Part shown: positions 30,896 through 43,458 of the stretch, piece after piece
Position numbering within the stretch: position 1 is the stretch's first letter
How the letters are laid out: each line of letters opens with the position of its first letter
Origin: DATMER01 sp040349255
GTDB lineage: Bacteria > Acidobacteriota > Thermoanaerobaculia > Multivoradales > UBA5704
NCBI GenBank assembly: GCA_040349255.1
Contig: JBEQUE010000055.1
Location: 1-64,000 of the forward strand
DNA: 64,000 nt
Reading direction: 5' to 3'
Translations under genes and position numbers: made by a program
The notes under the pieces: generated by a model
What the model was told of the DNA's origin: nothing
The model's database searches: none
Seen by the model: only the letters and a program-made list of their open reading frames with translations

Positions 30896-31805
30896 AAGAC
30901 TGCGCACAGCGCCCATAGAGTACCGCGCCGGCCGTCGGCTGTGCAGCCTCGGCGAGATTCGCGGCCTCGGCGATCGAGGTCCAGGCCAGCGTCCGCAGCA
31001 ACTCGCGGAAGCGGTCCGCGAACTTGAGACGGCCGGTCTCGTGGACGAACCGGGCGAGCCCGCTGAGCCGGCCTGGCGTTGGCCGGCCTGAAACCTCCCA
31101 AGGATGGACGACGGCGACCGGCAGCCCGCCGGCGTCCCGGTGGTCGAGCGCGGCGAAGGCGATCCGGTCCGGGTTCGCGAGGCGGCCGGTCCAGCTCCCG
31201 GCGGGCAGCCGGAGCGGGCCGCCGAAGGTGAGCGGCGGAAACTCCAGCAGCTCCCGGCCCGTCCAGCTCAGGCGCGAGGCGAAGCGGGGGTTCGTGGTGC
31301 GGCCCGTGAACGGGCACGGCGCGAGCGAGCTGTCGTAGAGGAAGCCGGCCTCGGCGACCAGGGGCAGCCGCGCGTTGCCGAGGCTGCGCAGCGACCATTC
31401 CGGAGCCCGGAAGCCGAGCACGGGCCGGCCGAGGAGGTCCTCCAGGAAATCCTTGGAGCGCCGGAGATCGGCGGCGAAGGCCCGCAGCGAGCGCTCGGTG
31501 GCGCGGAGATGGAGATAGCCGTGGCTGCCGATCTCGTGGCCGGCCTCGGCGATGCGCCGCACGAGCCGCGGCCGCTCCTCGGCGACCTCGCCCAGCACGA
31601 AGAAGGTGGCGGTGCGGCCGTCCTCGGCGAGTCGCTCCAGAAGCTGGGGAAGGAGCCAGTCGAGCTCCTGATTGAGAGGCGGCCTCGCCTCGGGATGAAC
31701 GTAGCCCGGGACGAGACAGGTGTGGTACCACTCCTCGACATCCACCGTAAGGGCACATCCGAACCGCCCGCGCAGGCGGTCGACCCTTGGCGCGTCCGGC
31801 GTCAT
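30891..31805 (-). CDS. Polysaccharide deacetylase (NodB-homology, XrtA/PEP-CTERM-associated type)
   Basis: 304 aa. NodB-type motifs: the first catalytic Asp in LTVDVEEWYH, metal-binding HEIGSHGYLH, and GFRAPEWS, a pattern seen in DUF3473-containing deacetylases near exopolysaccharide/exosortase loci. It would remove N-acetyl groups from a surface polysaccharide. Start ATG 31805 has GGAGGATCC directly upstream. Unlike its usual setting, no exopolysaccharide genes lie beside it. Confidence 0.85.
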   Translation of the reverse strand: MTPDAPRVDRLRGRFGCALTVDVEEWYHTCLVPGYVHPEARPPLNQELDWLLPQLLERLAEDGRTATFFVLGEVAEERPRLVRRIAEAGHEIGSHGYLHLRATERSLRAFAADLRRSKDFLEDLLGRPVLGFRAPEWSLRSLGNARLPLVAEAGFLYDSSLAPCPFTGRTTNPRFASRLSWTGRELLEFPPLTFGGPLRLPAGSWTGRLANPDRIAFAALDHRDAGGLPVAVVHPWEVSGRPTPGRLSGLARFVHETGRLKFADRFRELLRTLAWTSIAEAANLAEAAQPTAGAVLYGRCAQSS

Positions 31806-31955
31806 GGATCCTCCGTAGATTCAGCCCGGGATGCCCTCCGGGATCCGCCGGCCTGACGATGCATGTCGCGTGCCGTGGAGGTATCATGAGCCCGCGAGCG
31901 GAAGGGTTGACGTTCCTTCTCGACGTGTGCCAGTCTTTCCAGGAGGATATCGCGT

Positions 31956-32513
31956 ATGGCCGTTGCAGAAATCGAGCAGCACCGCTGGACGAGGAAGGAC
32001 TACGAGCGGATGGTCGCCAAGGGCCTGTTCGAGCCCAATGCGAAGGTGGAGCTCGTCGAGGGGGTCATCTACGACATGGCGGCACAGGGAAGCTCGCACA
32101 CCACGGGCGTGAGTCTGGTTCTCCAGACGCTCTCGCGAATCTTCTCCGAGGATTCGCACGTGCGCGGCCAGATGCCCCTGGCGCTCGGCCGTGACTCGGA
32201 GCCGGAACCGGACGTGGCGGTCGTGCTCGGCGAGATCCGCGATTACGCCCGCAGCCACCCCACCACGGCCCTCCTCGTGGTCGAGGTCGCGGACAAGTCC
32301 CTGGGGCACGACCGCCAGAGGAAGCTGCCGCTCTACGCCCGCGCCGGCATCCCCGAGGCCTGGATCCTCAACCTGCGGGAGCGCACCCTGGAGGTCTACC
32401 GCGAGCCGGCCGAGGGCCTCTACCGCAGCCGCGTCTCCCTGGTCGACGAGGACACGGTCTCTCCGCTGGCGCGGCCGGAGGCCGCCATCCCGGTGTCGGA
32501 ACTGATGCCGTAG
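31956..32513 (+). CDS. Uma2 family (DUF820) putative restriction-endonuclease-like protein
   Basis: 185 aa. PD-(D/E)xK-type core: PDVAVVLGE, then LLVVEVADKSLGHDRQRKLPLYARAGIPEAWILN. The N-terminal WTRKDYERMV and VELVEGVIYDM are also typical. The family is abundant in cyanobacteria and other bacteria and its physiological role is unclear. AGGAGG stands 9 bases before the ATG. Confidence 0.9.
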   Translation: MAVAEIEQHRWTRKDYERMVAKGLFEPNAKVELVEGVIYDMAAQGSSHTTGVSLVLQTLSRIFSEDSHVRGQMPLALGRDSEPEPDVAVVLGEIRDYARSHPTTALLVVEVADKSLGHDRQRKLPLYARAGIPEAWILNLRERTLEVYREPAEGLYRSRVSLVDEDTVSPLARPEAAIPVSELMP

Positions 32514-32548
32514 AGACCCGCCTCTCCCGCTTGTCTTCCCTCCCGAGC

Positions 32549-32566
32549 TTGTGACATCCTTCACAT
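32549..32566. promoter_or_regulatory. Rex-type operator upstream of nuoA
   Basis: TTGTGAC-ATCC-TTCACAT fits the Rex operator pattern TTGTGAA-N4-TTCACAA except at two positions. It also contains a perfect TGTGA-N6-TCACA dyad, which equally fits a CRP/FNR-family regulator. It lies 57 bp before the nuoA start. Because rex is encoded at the end of this same operon, Rex is the favoured ligand; that is inference. Confidence 0.6.
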
Positions 32567-32623
32567 GCCTCGGAGCCGCTCCGGGCGCCGTCCGTTCCCT
32601 TCAACCTTCTGGAGGAACCTGCT

Positions 32624-33022
32624 TTGCCGGAGCAGTACTACCCTGTCCTGCTGATGCTGGGGATCGCCATCGTGATGGCCGTCGCGATCCTGGGCCTGTC
32701 CCAGCTCCTGGGCAGGCAGACCGGCGGGCGCATGAAGGGCACGACCGTCGAGTCGGGCCTGCCCCTCCTCGACCGCTCGCACAAGCGGATGTCGATCGCG
32801 TTCTTCCTCATCGCCATCGACTTCATCGTCTTCGACCTCGAAGCCGCCTTCCTCTATCCCTGGGCGCTCATCATGCGCGAGGGCGGATGGCAGCTCTTCG
32901 CGGCCGTCATGGTCTTCTTTTTCCTGATCCTCGTGGGCTATGCCTACGTCTGGCTCAAGGGCGGCCTGGAGCTCGGACCGCGCCGCAACACGCTGGCGCG
33001 CCGGGCGGAGGGCTCGGTATGA
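32624..33022 (+). CDS. nuoA: NADH-quinone oxidoreductase subunit A
   Basis: 132 aa with three membrane helices. Conserved NuoA motif LIAIDFIVFDLEAAFLYPWA and the loop ESGLPLLDRSHKRMSI (family: CG-poor ESG region). TTG 32624 is chosen as start because GGAGGA lies 7 bases upstream. First gene of the complex I operon; ATGA overlap with nuoE. Confidence 0.93.
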   Translation: MPEQYYPVLLMLGIAIVMAVAILGLSQLLGRQTGGRMKGTTVESGLPLLDRSHKRMSIAFFLIAIDFIVFDLEAAFLYPWALIMREGGWQLFAAVMVFFFLILVGYAYVWLKGGLELGPRRNTLARRAEGSV

Positions 33023-33546
33023 GCGTGTCCGAGCCCCGCCCCACCCCCCCGGCAGTCGCCGCGCCGCCGCTCTGGCCCGGCTGGACGCCCGAGTCCCGCG
33101 ACCAGCTCGCCGACCTGCGCACGCGCTACCCGACCGCGGAGGCCGTGCTGCTGCCAGCCCTCCACATCGCGCAGCGGATCTGCGGCGGCTGGCTGCCCGA
33201 CGAGGCCATCCGGGCCGTGGCGCAGGAGCTTGAGCTGCCCGAGTCCAAGGTCTACGGCGTGGTCACGTTCTACGACCTGTTCCACCAGAACCCGGTCGGC
33301 CGCCACCGCATCCGCGTCTGCACCAACCTCTCCTGCCAGATCCGCGGCGCCGAGGAGATCATGGAGGTGCTCCACCAGGAGCTCGGCGTCGGCGAGGAGG
33401 AGGTCACGCCGGACGGCCGCTGCTCCTACGTCCACTTCGAGTGCCTGGGCTCCTGCGACACCGCGCCGATGATGATGGTCGACGACGACTACCACGAGAA
33501 CCTCACGCCGAAGCGCGCGAGGGAGATCCTGAAAGGTCTCAAGTAA
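33019..33546 (+). CDS. nuoE: NADH-quinone oxidoreductase subunit E
   Basis: 175 aa, thioredoxin-like [2Fe-2S] protein of the NADH dehydrogenase module (cluster N1a). Cysteine ligands in VCTNLSCQIRG and ECLGSCDTAPMM, plus GVVTFYDLFH. It directly follows nuoA with a 4-base overlap, in the place where nuoB, C and D normally stand. Confidence 0.95.
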   Translation: MSVSEPRPTPPAVAAPPLWPGWTPESRDQLADLRTRYPTAEAVLLPALHIAQRICGGWLPDEAIRAVAQELELPESKVYGVVTFYDLFHQNPVGRHRIRVCTNLSCQIRGAEEIMEVLHQELGVGEEEVTPDGRCSYVHFECLGSCDTAPMMMVDDDYHENLTPKRAREILKGLK

Positions 33547-34830
<1,284 letters not shown>

Positions 34831-34862
34831 GGACGGCTATTTCCAAGGACGGAGCCTAGAGA

Positions 34863-36596
34863 GTGCCCAAGCTTACGATCAACGACCGCACCGTCGAGGT
34901 GCCGCCCGGCACGAACCTGATCGACGCCGGGATCAAGGTCGGCGTCCAGATCCCGCACTACTGCTATCACCCGCGCCTGTCGGTGGTCGGCCAGTGCCGC
35001 ATGTGCCTGGTCGAGATCTCGCAGGGCGGCAAGAAGATGCCCAAGCTGCAGGCCGGCTGCTCCACCCCGGCCGGCGAGGGCATGGAGGTGCGCACCGACA
35101 CGCCCGAGGTGCGCGAGGCGCAGAAGGGGATGATGGAGTTCTTCCTCATCAACCACCCCCTCGACTGCCCGATCTGCGACCAGGCCGGCGAGTGCGGGCT
35201 CCAGGATTACAGCTTCAAGCACGGCGTGGCCTACTCCCGGTTCCAGTACGAGGACAAGCGGACCTACCCGGGCCGCGAGCGCATCCCGCTCGGCCCGAAC
35301 GTGATCCTCAACATGAACCGCTGCATCCAGTGCACCCGCTGCGTGCGCTTCACTCACGAGATCGCGAAGACCGGCGAGCTCGGGTTCTTCAACCGCGGCG
35401 CGCGCACGGAGATCGGCACCTTCCCGGGCCGCGAGCTCGACAACCCGCTCTCGACCTGCGTGGTCGATATCTGCCCGGTGGGCGCGCTCACCTCGACCCG
35501 CTTCCGCTTCGCCGAGCGCGTGTTCTACCTCGACAAGAAGCCGTCGATCTGCACCGGCTGCGACGTGGGCTGCAACATCACGGTCGAGCACCGGCGCGGC
35601 GACATCAAGCGCTACAAGCCGCGCTTCAACCCCGAGGTCAACGACTACTGGATGTGCGACTACGGCCGCTCGACCTTCGAGCGCTACAAGACGGTGCCGC
35701 GCCTGCGCACCTGTCGCGTGCGCGACGAGAACGGGACGAATGGCTCGGCGACGGCCACCGGCTGGAAGGAGGCGATCGACGCCGTCCACCGCCTGCTCCG
35801 GCAACGGTCGGCCGAAGGCGCGGTGGCGTTCCTCGGCTCCGGCTTCCTGACCAACGAGGAGGCCTGGCTCGCGGGCAGGCTGGCGGACATCGTGGGCACT
35901 CCGCACCGCTCGGTGCCGGTCGATCCCGGCGCCGGCTGGACGATCCCGAACCTCAAGGGCGGCCTGACCGGCGGCGAGCTGGCCCCGAACCGCCGCGGCG
36001 CCGAGATGCTCGGCCTGCGGCCCGGCCTGACCGAGCTCGACGAGACCCTCGGCGCGCCGAAGAAGAGCAATGGAAAAGAGGCCGCCGACACGATCGATCA
36101 CGACGAGTTGCTGCTCGGCGACGGCGCCTCGCGCTGCGCGGTGCTGGTGGTGCTCGACAGCGATTTCGGCAAGGCCGCGTACAGCCCGGAGACGGTCGAG
36201 CGGCTGCGCCGGGCGAAGACCCTGATCGTGCTCGGCTGGGCCGACTCGCCGCTCGCGAAGGCCGCGGACGTGGCGCTCCCGGTCGCCACCCACACCGAGA
36301 AGGACGGCACGTTCGTCAACCTCGAGTGGCGGGCGCAGCGCTTCAACGCCGCCTTCCCTGCCCCGGCCCAGGTGCGCTCGACGGTCGAGGTGCTCGCCGA
36401 CCTGCTCTCCCGCTTCGATCCGGCCTGGGGGGACCTCACGGCTGGAAAGGTTTTCGACCGGATCGCCGCCGAGGTGCCGGCCTTCGCCGGGCTCCAGTGG
36501 CGCACGCTGCCCGCAACCGGCGCGAGCCTGCATGTCCCCGGCTCGGAAGCGATGATGAGCGATACCGCCGCGCAGTCGGTCCCGGAGATCTCCTGA
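34863..36596 (+). CDS. nuoG: NADH-quinone oxidoreductase subunit G (short form)
   Basis: 577 aa, GTG start. Iron-sulfur ligands in order: [2Fe-2S] (CYHPRLSVVGQCRMC), His-Cys cluster (HPLDCPICDQAGEC), two [4Fe-4S] sites (CIQCTRC, CVVDICPVGAL) and an N7-type set (CTGCDVGC, later MCDYG). The molybdopterin-oxidoreductase-like C-terminal part is much shorter than in the ~900-aa Escherichia coli protein. Its stop overlaps the nuoH start. Confidence 0.95.
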   Translation: MPKLTINDRTVEVPPGTNLIDAGIKVGVQIPHYCYHPRLSVVGQCRMCLVEISQGGKKMPKLQAGCSTPAGEGMEVRTDTPEVREAQKGMMEFFLINHPLDCPICDQAGECGLQDYSFKHGVAYSRFQYEDKRTYPGRERIPLGPNVILNMNRCIQCTRCVRFTHEIAKTGELGFFNRGARTEIGTFPGRELDNPLSTCVVDICPVGALTSTRFRFAERVFYLDKKPSICTGCDVGCNITVEHRRGDIKRYKPRFNPEVNDYWMCDYGRSTFERYKTVPRLRTCRVRDENGTNGSATATGWKEAIDAVHRLLRQRSAEGAVAFLGSGFLTNEEAWLAGRLADIVGTPHRSVPVDPGAGWTIPNLKGGLTGGELAPNRRGAEMLGLRPGLTELDETLGAPKKSNGKEAADTIDHDELLLGDGASRCAVLVVLDSDFGKAAYSPETVERLRRAKTLIVLGWADSPLAKAADVALPVATHTEKDGTFVNLEWRAQRFNAAFPAPAQVRSTVEVLADLLSRFDPAWGDLTAGKVFDRIAAEVPAFAGLQWRTLPATGASLHVPGSEAMMSDTAAQSVPEIS

Positions 36597-37612
36597 TGGC
36601 CCCGAGCCTGATCGCCACGCTGATCAACGTCGCCGTCATGCTCGGGTTTGTCCTGACCGTGGTGCCGGTCATGGTCTGGGTCGAGCGCCGCGGCAGCGCG
36701 CTCATCCAGGACCGCCCCGGGCCGAACCGCCTGGGACCGCTCGGCCTGATCCAGCCGCTCGCCGACGCCCTCAAGTTCATGTTCAAGGAGGACGTCACCC
36801 CGAACGCGGTGGACAAGCCGCTCTACCTGCTGGCGCCGGCGCTCGCCATCATGCCGGCCATGCTCACCATCTCGGTGATCCCGTTCGGTCCGGACCTGAC
36901 GATCAACGGCCGCACCTACCCGCTGGCGATCACCAACGCTCCGGCCGGGGTGCTCCTCTTCCTGGCGCTGGCGAGCCTCGGCGTGTACTCGCTGGTGCTG
37001 GCGGGCTATGCCTCGAACAACAAGTTCTCCCTGATGGGCGCGATCCGCGCCTCGGCCCAGATGATCAGCTACGAGCTGGCGCTGACGCTGGCCGTGCTCG
37101 CGGTGGTGATCCCGGTGGGCTCGTTCAACCCCGCGGACATCGTGGCCTACCAGCGCCAGCACGTCTGGATGTTCATCCCGGAGATCCTCGGCTTCCTGGT
37201 CTTCCTGATCGCCTCGTTCGCCGAGACGAACCGGCTGCCGTTCGACCTGCCGGAGGCCGAGTCCGAGCTGGTGGCCGGGTTCCACACCGAGTACAGCGCC
37301 ATGCGCTTCGCCGCCTTCTTCATGGGCGAGTACATGTCGATGACCAGCCTCTCGGCGCTCGGCGTGACGCTCTACTTCGGCGGCTGGAGCCTGCCCGGCG
37401 TGGACCTCCACGGCTGGATCGGAGCGATCGTGGGGCTCCTGGTGCTGGTCGCCAAGATCGCCTTCTGCATGGCGGTGTTCGTGTGGGTGCGCTGGTCGTT
37501 CCCGCGGTTCCGCTACGACCAGCTCATGCGGCTCGGCTGGAAGGTGCTCCTGCCGATCGCCATCGTCAACCTGATCCTGATCTCGGCGCTGACGCTCGCC
37601 GGCGTGCTCTGA
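36596..37612 (+). CDS. nuoH: NADH-quinone oxidoreductase subunit H
   Basis: 338 aa, about eight membrane helices. Signature ERRGSALIQDRPGPNRLG, then FAETNRLPFDLPEAESELVAG with the conserved acidic residues lining the quinone chamber, and GFHTEYSAMRF. ATG at 36596 overlaps the nuoG stop by one base (TGATG). Confidence 0.96.
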   Translation: MAPSLIATLINVAVMLGFVLTVVPVMVWVERRGSALIQDRPGPNRLGPLGLIQPLADALKFMFKEDVTPNAVDKPLYLLAPALAIMPAMLTISVIPFGPDLTINGRTYPLAITNAPAGVLLFLALASLGVYSLVLAGYASNNKFSLMGAIRASAQMISYELALTLAVLAVVIPVGSFNPADIVAYQRQHVWMFIPEILGFLVFLIASFAETNRLPFDLPEAESELVAGFHTEYSAMRFAAFFMGEYMSMTSLSALGVTLYFGGWSLPGVDLHGWIGAIVGLLVLVAKIAFCMAVFVWVRWSFPRFRYDQLMRLGWKVLLPIAIVNLILISALTLAGVL

Positions 37613-37621
37613 GGAGTCCGG

Positions 37622-38164
37622 ATGGAGACCGTCATCTTCCTGCTGTTCGCGCTGCTCGCGGTGGCCTCCTCGCTGGTGGTCGTGCTGCACAAGAACCCCG
37701 TGTACTCGACCATGAGCCTGGTCGTCACACTGTTCTCCGTGGCGGTGCTCTTCGTGCTCCTGGGGGCGCCGTTCATCGGCGCCCTCCAGGTGCTGATCTA
37801 CACCGGCGCCATCCTCGTGCTGTTCCTCTTCGTGCTCATGCTGCTCAACATCACGCGCGAGGAGTCGGCGGTCACGGCGCAGAAGGGTCAGCTCGCCGCC
37901 GCCGTGCTCGGCGCGCTGGTCTTCGGCGGCATGCTGCTCCTGCTGGTCCTGGAGGCCCGCCGGCCGCTCGACCCGATGACCGAGGAGCTGGTGTCCATGA
38001 AGGGCCTCGCGCGCAGCCTGTTCACCGAGTACCTGCTGCCGTTCGAGATCGTCGGCCTGCTGCTCCTGGTGGCCGTCATCGGCGCCACCGTGGTGGCCCG
38101 CCGGCCGCCGCAGCCCGGACCGACCGTCTCCGGCCTGGAGACTCCGGAGGAAATCGAGCCTTGA
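37622..38164 (+). CDS. nuoJ: NADH-quinone oxidoreductase subunit J
   Basis: 180 aa with five hydrophobic helices. NuoJ motif GAPFIGALQVLIYTGAILVLFLFVLML (pi-bulge helix). It follows nuoH directly; nuoI, normally between H and J, is absent. TTGA overlap with nuoK. Confidence 0.93.
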   Translation: METVIFLLFALLAVASSLVVVLHKNPVYSTMSLVVTLFSVAVLFVLLGAPFIGALQVLIYTGAILVLFLFVLMLLNITREESAVTAQKGQLAAAVLGALVFGGMLLLLVLEARRPLDPMTEELVSMKGLARSLFTEYLLPFEIVGLLLLVAVIGATVVARRPPQPGPTVSGLETPEEIEP

Positions 38165-38466
38165 GCGTCCCCGTCTCCTGGTACCTCGCGCTCTCCGCGG
38201 TGCTCTTCGCGATCGGCGCCGCCGGCGCGCTCACGCGGCGCAACGGCATCAGCATCTTCCTCTCGATCGAGCTGATGCTCAACGCCGGCAACCTGGCGCT
38301 GATCGCCTACGCGCGCCAGTGGATGCAGCACACCGGCCAGATCGTCGTCTTCTTCGTGATGGCAGTCGCCGCCGCCGAGGCCGCCATCGGCCTCGCGCTG
38401 TTCATCGCCGTCTACCGCCAGCGTCGCACGATCGACGTCAACCGGATCAACCTCATGCGCTGGTAG
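38161..38466 (+). CDS. nuoK: NADH-quinone oxidoreductase subunit K
   Basis: 101 aa, TTG start overlapping the nuoJ stop, with CGGAGGA upstream. Three helices; conserved Glu in SIELMLNAGNLALIA and in AVAAAEAAIGLAL, both part of the proton path. Confidence 0.94.
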   Translation: MSVPVSWYLALSAVLFAIGAAGALTRRNGISIFLSIELMLNAGNLALIAYARQWMQHTGQIVVFFVMAVAAAEAAIGLALFIAVYRQRRTIDVNRINLMRW

Positions 38467-38481
38467 GGGCCGCCCAAATCC

Positions 38482-40413
<1,932 letters not shown>

Positions 40414-40423
40414 TCGGACCGCC

Positions 40424-42010
40424 ATGGAAACGTTCTTCGACCTGCTCCTCGGCAATACGCTGACCCGCCTGGTGTTCTTCCCGGCGATCGCCTGCCTGCC
40501 GCTGCTGTTCTTCCCCAGGACGGCGGCGAAGGCGGCCAAGGTCTACACGCTCGTCGCCTCGCTCATAGAGCTGGCCTTCGGCCTCCAGTATCTGGCGGCG
40601 CACCTGGGCGCGGACGGCTCGTTCCCGCTCTCGCGCGACGTCCGACTCCCCTGGATCCCGGCCTACGGCATCTCCTACGACCTCGCGATGGACGGCATCT
40701 CGATGCCGCTCGCGATGCTCGGGATCTTCCTGGTGCCGATCGTGCTCCTGGGCTCCTGGCAGGGGATCGAGAAGCACTGGCGGGGGTTCGGAGCCTCGAT
40801 GCTGATGCTCACGACCGGCGTGCTCGGCGCTCTGCTCGCTTACGACCTCTTCCTGTTCTACGTGTTCTGGGAGGTCATGCTGATCCCCATGTATCTGCTG
40901 ATCGGGGTCTGGGGCGGCGAGCGGCGGATCTACGCGGCGGTCAAGTTCTTCCTCTACACCATGGCGGGCAGCCTGCTCATGCTGATCGCCATCCTGTGGA
41001 TGGGCTGGACGTTCCGGGCGCTCAACGGCGGCGCCTGGAGCTTCGCCTACGAGGACATGCTGAGGCTCGACTTCCCGGTCTACCAGCAGGTCTGGCTGTT
41101 CGCGGCGTTCGCCCTCACCTTCGCGATCAAGGTGCCGATGTTCCCGTTCCACACCTGGCTGCCGGACGCGCACGTCGAGGCGCCGACCGGCGGCTCGGTG
41201 ATCCTGGCCGGCATCCTGCTCAAGCTCGGCACCTACGGCTTCCTGCGCTTCGCGATCCCGCTCTTCCCCAAGGCGACCGAGGTGGCGCAGCCGCTCCTGG
41301 TGGGTCTCGCGCTGATCGGCATCCTCTACGGCGCGCTGGTCGCCTGGGTGCAGGAGGACATGAAGAAGCTGGTCGCCTACTCCTCCATCGCCCACCTCGG
41401 GTTCGTGATGCTCGGCCTCCTCGCCGTGGACCAGATCGCCTGGGAGGGGTCGCTCCTCCAGATGGTCAACCACGGCCTCTCGACCGGCGCGCTCTTCCTC
41501 CTGGTCGGCATGCTCTACGACCGGCGGCACACGAAGAAGTTCTCGGAGTTCGGCGGCCTGGCGGCGGTCGTCCCGCTGTTCGCCTTCTTCCTGATCTTCT
41601 CCACCCTGGCCTCGGTCGGCCTGCCGGCGCTCAACGGCTTCGTGGGCGAGTTCCTGATCCTCTCGGGCACGTTCAAGTCGCTGGGCTGGCCGGCGGTGGT
41701 GGCGACGCTCGGCGTGGTGCTCGCCGCGGTCTACCTGCTCAAGATGGTCCAGCTCACGCTCTGGGGTCCGATCACCAAGGAAGAGAACCGCGGGCTCTCC
41801 GACCTCTCGCTGCGGGAGCTGGCGGCGCTCGTGCCGCTCTGCGTGTTCATGGTCTGGATCGGCGTGGCGCCCGAGACCTTCCTCAAGCCGACCCGGGCGG
41901 CGCTCGATTCGACGCTGACCGCCTACCGGACGGCCCTGGCCCGACCCGACGTGACCGAAGCGACGCTTCGCCCTGCCGCTGCCGACCAGATCTCCCAGGA
42001 GGGACGATGA
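40424..42010 (+). CDS. nuoM: NADH-quinone oxidoreductase subunit M
   Basis: 528 aa antiporter-like subunit. Key Glu in YVFWEVMLIPMYLLIG, and FAIKVPMFPFHTWLPDAHVEAPTGGSVILAG, AYSSIAHLGFVMLG. The stop overlaps nuoN (ATGA). Confidence 0.97.
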   Translation: METFFDLLLGNTLTRLVFFPAIACLPLLFFPRTAAKAAKVYTLVASLIELAFGLQYLAAHLGADGSFPLSRDVRLPWIPAYGISYDLAMDGISMPLAMLGIFLVPIVLLGSWQGIEKHWRGFGASMLMLTTGVLGALLAYDLFLFYVFWEVMLIPMYLLIGVWGGERRIYAAVKFFLYTMAGSLLMLIAILWMGWTFRALNGGAWSFAYEDMLRLDFPVYQQVWLFAAFALTFAIKVPMFPFHTWLPDAHVEAPTGGSVILAGILLKLGTYGFLRFAIPLFPKATEVAQPLLVGLALIGILYGALVAWVQEDMKKLVAYSSIAHLGFVMLGLLAVDQIAWEGSLLQMVNHGLSTGALFLLVGMLYDRRHTKKFSEFGGLAAVVPLFAFFLIFSTLASVGLPALNGFVGEFLILSGTFKSLGWPAVVATLGVVLAAVYLLKMVQLTLWGPITKEENRGLSDLSLRELAALVPLCVFMVWIGVAPETFLKPTRAALDSTLTAYRTALARPDVTEATLRPAAADQISQEGR

Positions 42011-43458
42011 GCCGCGCCGACCTGATGAGCCTCCTGCCGGAGATGATCCTCTCCGGCGCGGGCATCGTGATCCTGCTCCTCGACGCGACTGCGCCGAAGC
42101 TGCGCCGGGCGTTCACCGGCCTGTCCGTGATCACCGTCGTGGCCGCGGTCTGGGGCGCCTGGAGGGCCTGGAGCCAGTTCCCCGGCGACTCGCTGCTGAC
42201 CTGGGGCGGGCTCCTGGAGACGAGCGGCGTCACCTATGCGCTGTCGCTCGTGATCCTGCTCGCGACCGGGCTCTGCCTGCTGGCCTCGCAGGGCTACCTG
42301 CGGCGCGAGAACATCCTCTCGGGCGAGTACCACGCGCTCCTCCTCTGGTGCGCGACCGGCCTGCTGCTCATGCTGCGCGGCACGGAGCTGCTGACGATCT
42401 TCCTGTCGCTGGAGCTGTTCTCGTTCTGCCTCTATTCGCTCGCCGCCTACCACCGGCGGCTCGCGATCGCGAGCGAGGCAGCGATCAAATACTTCCTGAT
42501 GGGCGCCTTCGTGAGCTCGTTCGTGCTCTACGGCCTGGCGCTGGTCTACGGCGCGACCGGGTCCACGCGCCTCGCCGAGATCGGCGCGAAGCTTGCCGCC
42601 GGAGGCTCAATGACGGCCGGCGCGAGCCTCGGCCTGCTGCTCCTGGTGGCGGGCTTCGGGTTCAAGATGAGCATCGTGCCGTTCCACGCCTGGTCTCCGG
42701 ACACCTATCAGGGCGCGCCGTCGCCGTTCGTGGCCTTCCTGTCGGTGGCGCCGAAGGTGGCGAGCGCACTGGTGCTCTACCGGCTGCTGGAGGCGGTGGT
42801 CCAGGTGCCGACGGCGGTGCACAAGTGGAGGGTCGTGGTGGCGGCGCTCGCGGTGATGTCGATGCTGGTGGGCAACCTCCTGGCGCTCGCGCAGCGCGAC
42901 ATCAAGCGCATGCTCGCCTACTCGGGCATCGCGCACATGGGCTACCTGCTGCTCGCGCTGGTGGTGCTCGACCGCGCCTCTCTGATGCCGGTGATCGTCT
43001 ACCTGCTGGCCTACGTGCTGATGAACGCCGGCGCCTTCACGGTGGTGTCGATGCTCTACAGCCGGCCGGGCGAGCAGCACCTGATCACCGATCTGTCGGG
43101 CTACGGCTACCGCTATCCGCTGCTCGGGGCCTGCCTCGCGGTCTGCATGCTGTCGCTCGGGGGCATCCCGCCGACGGTCGGCTTTCTCGGCAAGTACCTG
43201 GTCTTCCTGAACGCGGTGGGCGACGGGCTGGTCGGGCTCGCGGTGCTCGGCGTGCTGGCGAGCCTGGTCGGCGTCTTCTACTACCTGCGGGTGGTGTACG
43301 TCCTCTACATGAAGGCCGAGGAGCGGCAGCCCGAGGGCCTCCTCCTCGACGTCTGGGGCCGGACCGCGGCGGTGGTGGCGGCGCTGGGCACGCTGGCGCT
43401 GGGGATCTGGCCCACGGGGTTGCTGCAGTGGCTTCTCGAGGCAACGACGGCGAAGTGA
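42007..43458 (+). CDS. nuoN: NADH-quinone oxidoreductase subunit N
   Basis: 483 aa antiporter-like subunit. ELFSFCLYSLAAYHR, GFGFKMSIVPFHAWSPDTYQGAPSPFVAF and AYSGIAHMGYLLLAL are characteristic. Its stop overlaps the rex GTG start (GTGA). Confidence 0.96.
   Translation: MSRADLMSLLPEMILSGAGIVILLLDATAPKLRRAFTGLSVITVVAAVWGAWRAWSQFPGDSLLTWGGLLETSGVTYALSLVILLATGLCLLASQGYLRRENILSGEYHALLLWCATGLLLMLRGTELLTIFLSLELFSFCLYSLAAYHRRLAIASEAAIKYFLMGAFVSSFVLYGLALVYGATGSTRLAEIGAKLAAGGSMTAGASLGLLLLVAGFGFKMSIVPFHAWSPDTYQGAPSPFVAFLSVAPKVASALVLYRLLEAVVQVPTAVHKWRVVVAALAVMSMLVGNLLALAQRDIKRMLAYSGIAHMGYLLLALVVLDRASLMPVIVYLLAYVLMNAGAFTVVSMLYSRPGEQHLITDLSGYGYRYPLLGACLAVCMLSLGGIPPTVGFLGKYLVFLNAVGDGLVGLAVLGVLASLVGVFYYLRVVYVLYMKAEERQPEGLLLDVWGRTAAVVAALGTLALGIWPTGLLQWLLEATTAK

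Noticed and set aside
31887..31955. Leader peptide ahead of the Uma2 gene
   Set aside because: An ATG with GGAGG is present, but the frame runs out of phase through the Uma2 start and has no recognisable product.
32550..32565. CRP-binding site
   Set aside because: TGTGA-N6-TCACA fits, but rex lies in the same operon and the flanking bases extend to an 18-bp Rex pattern; not fully excluded.
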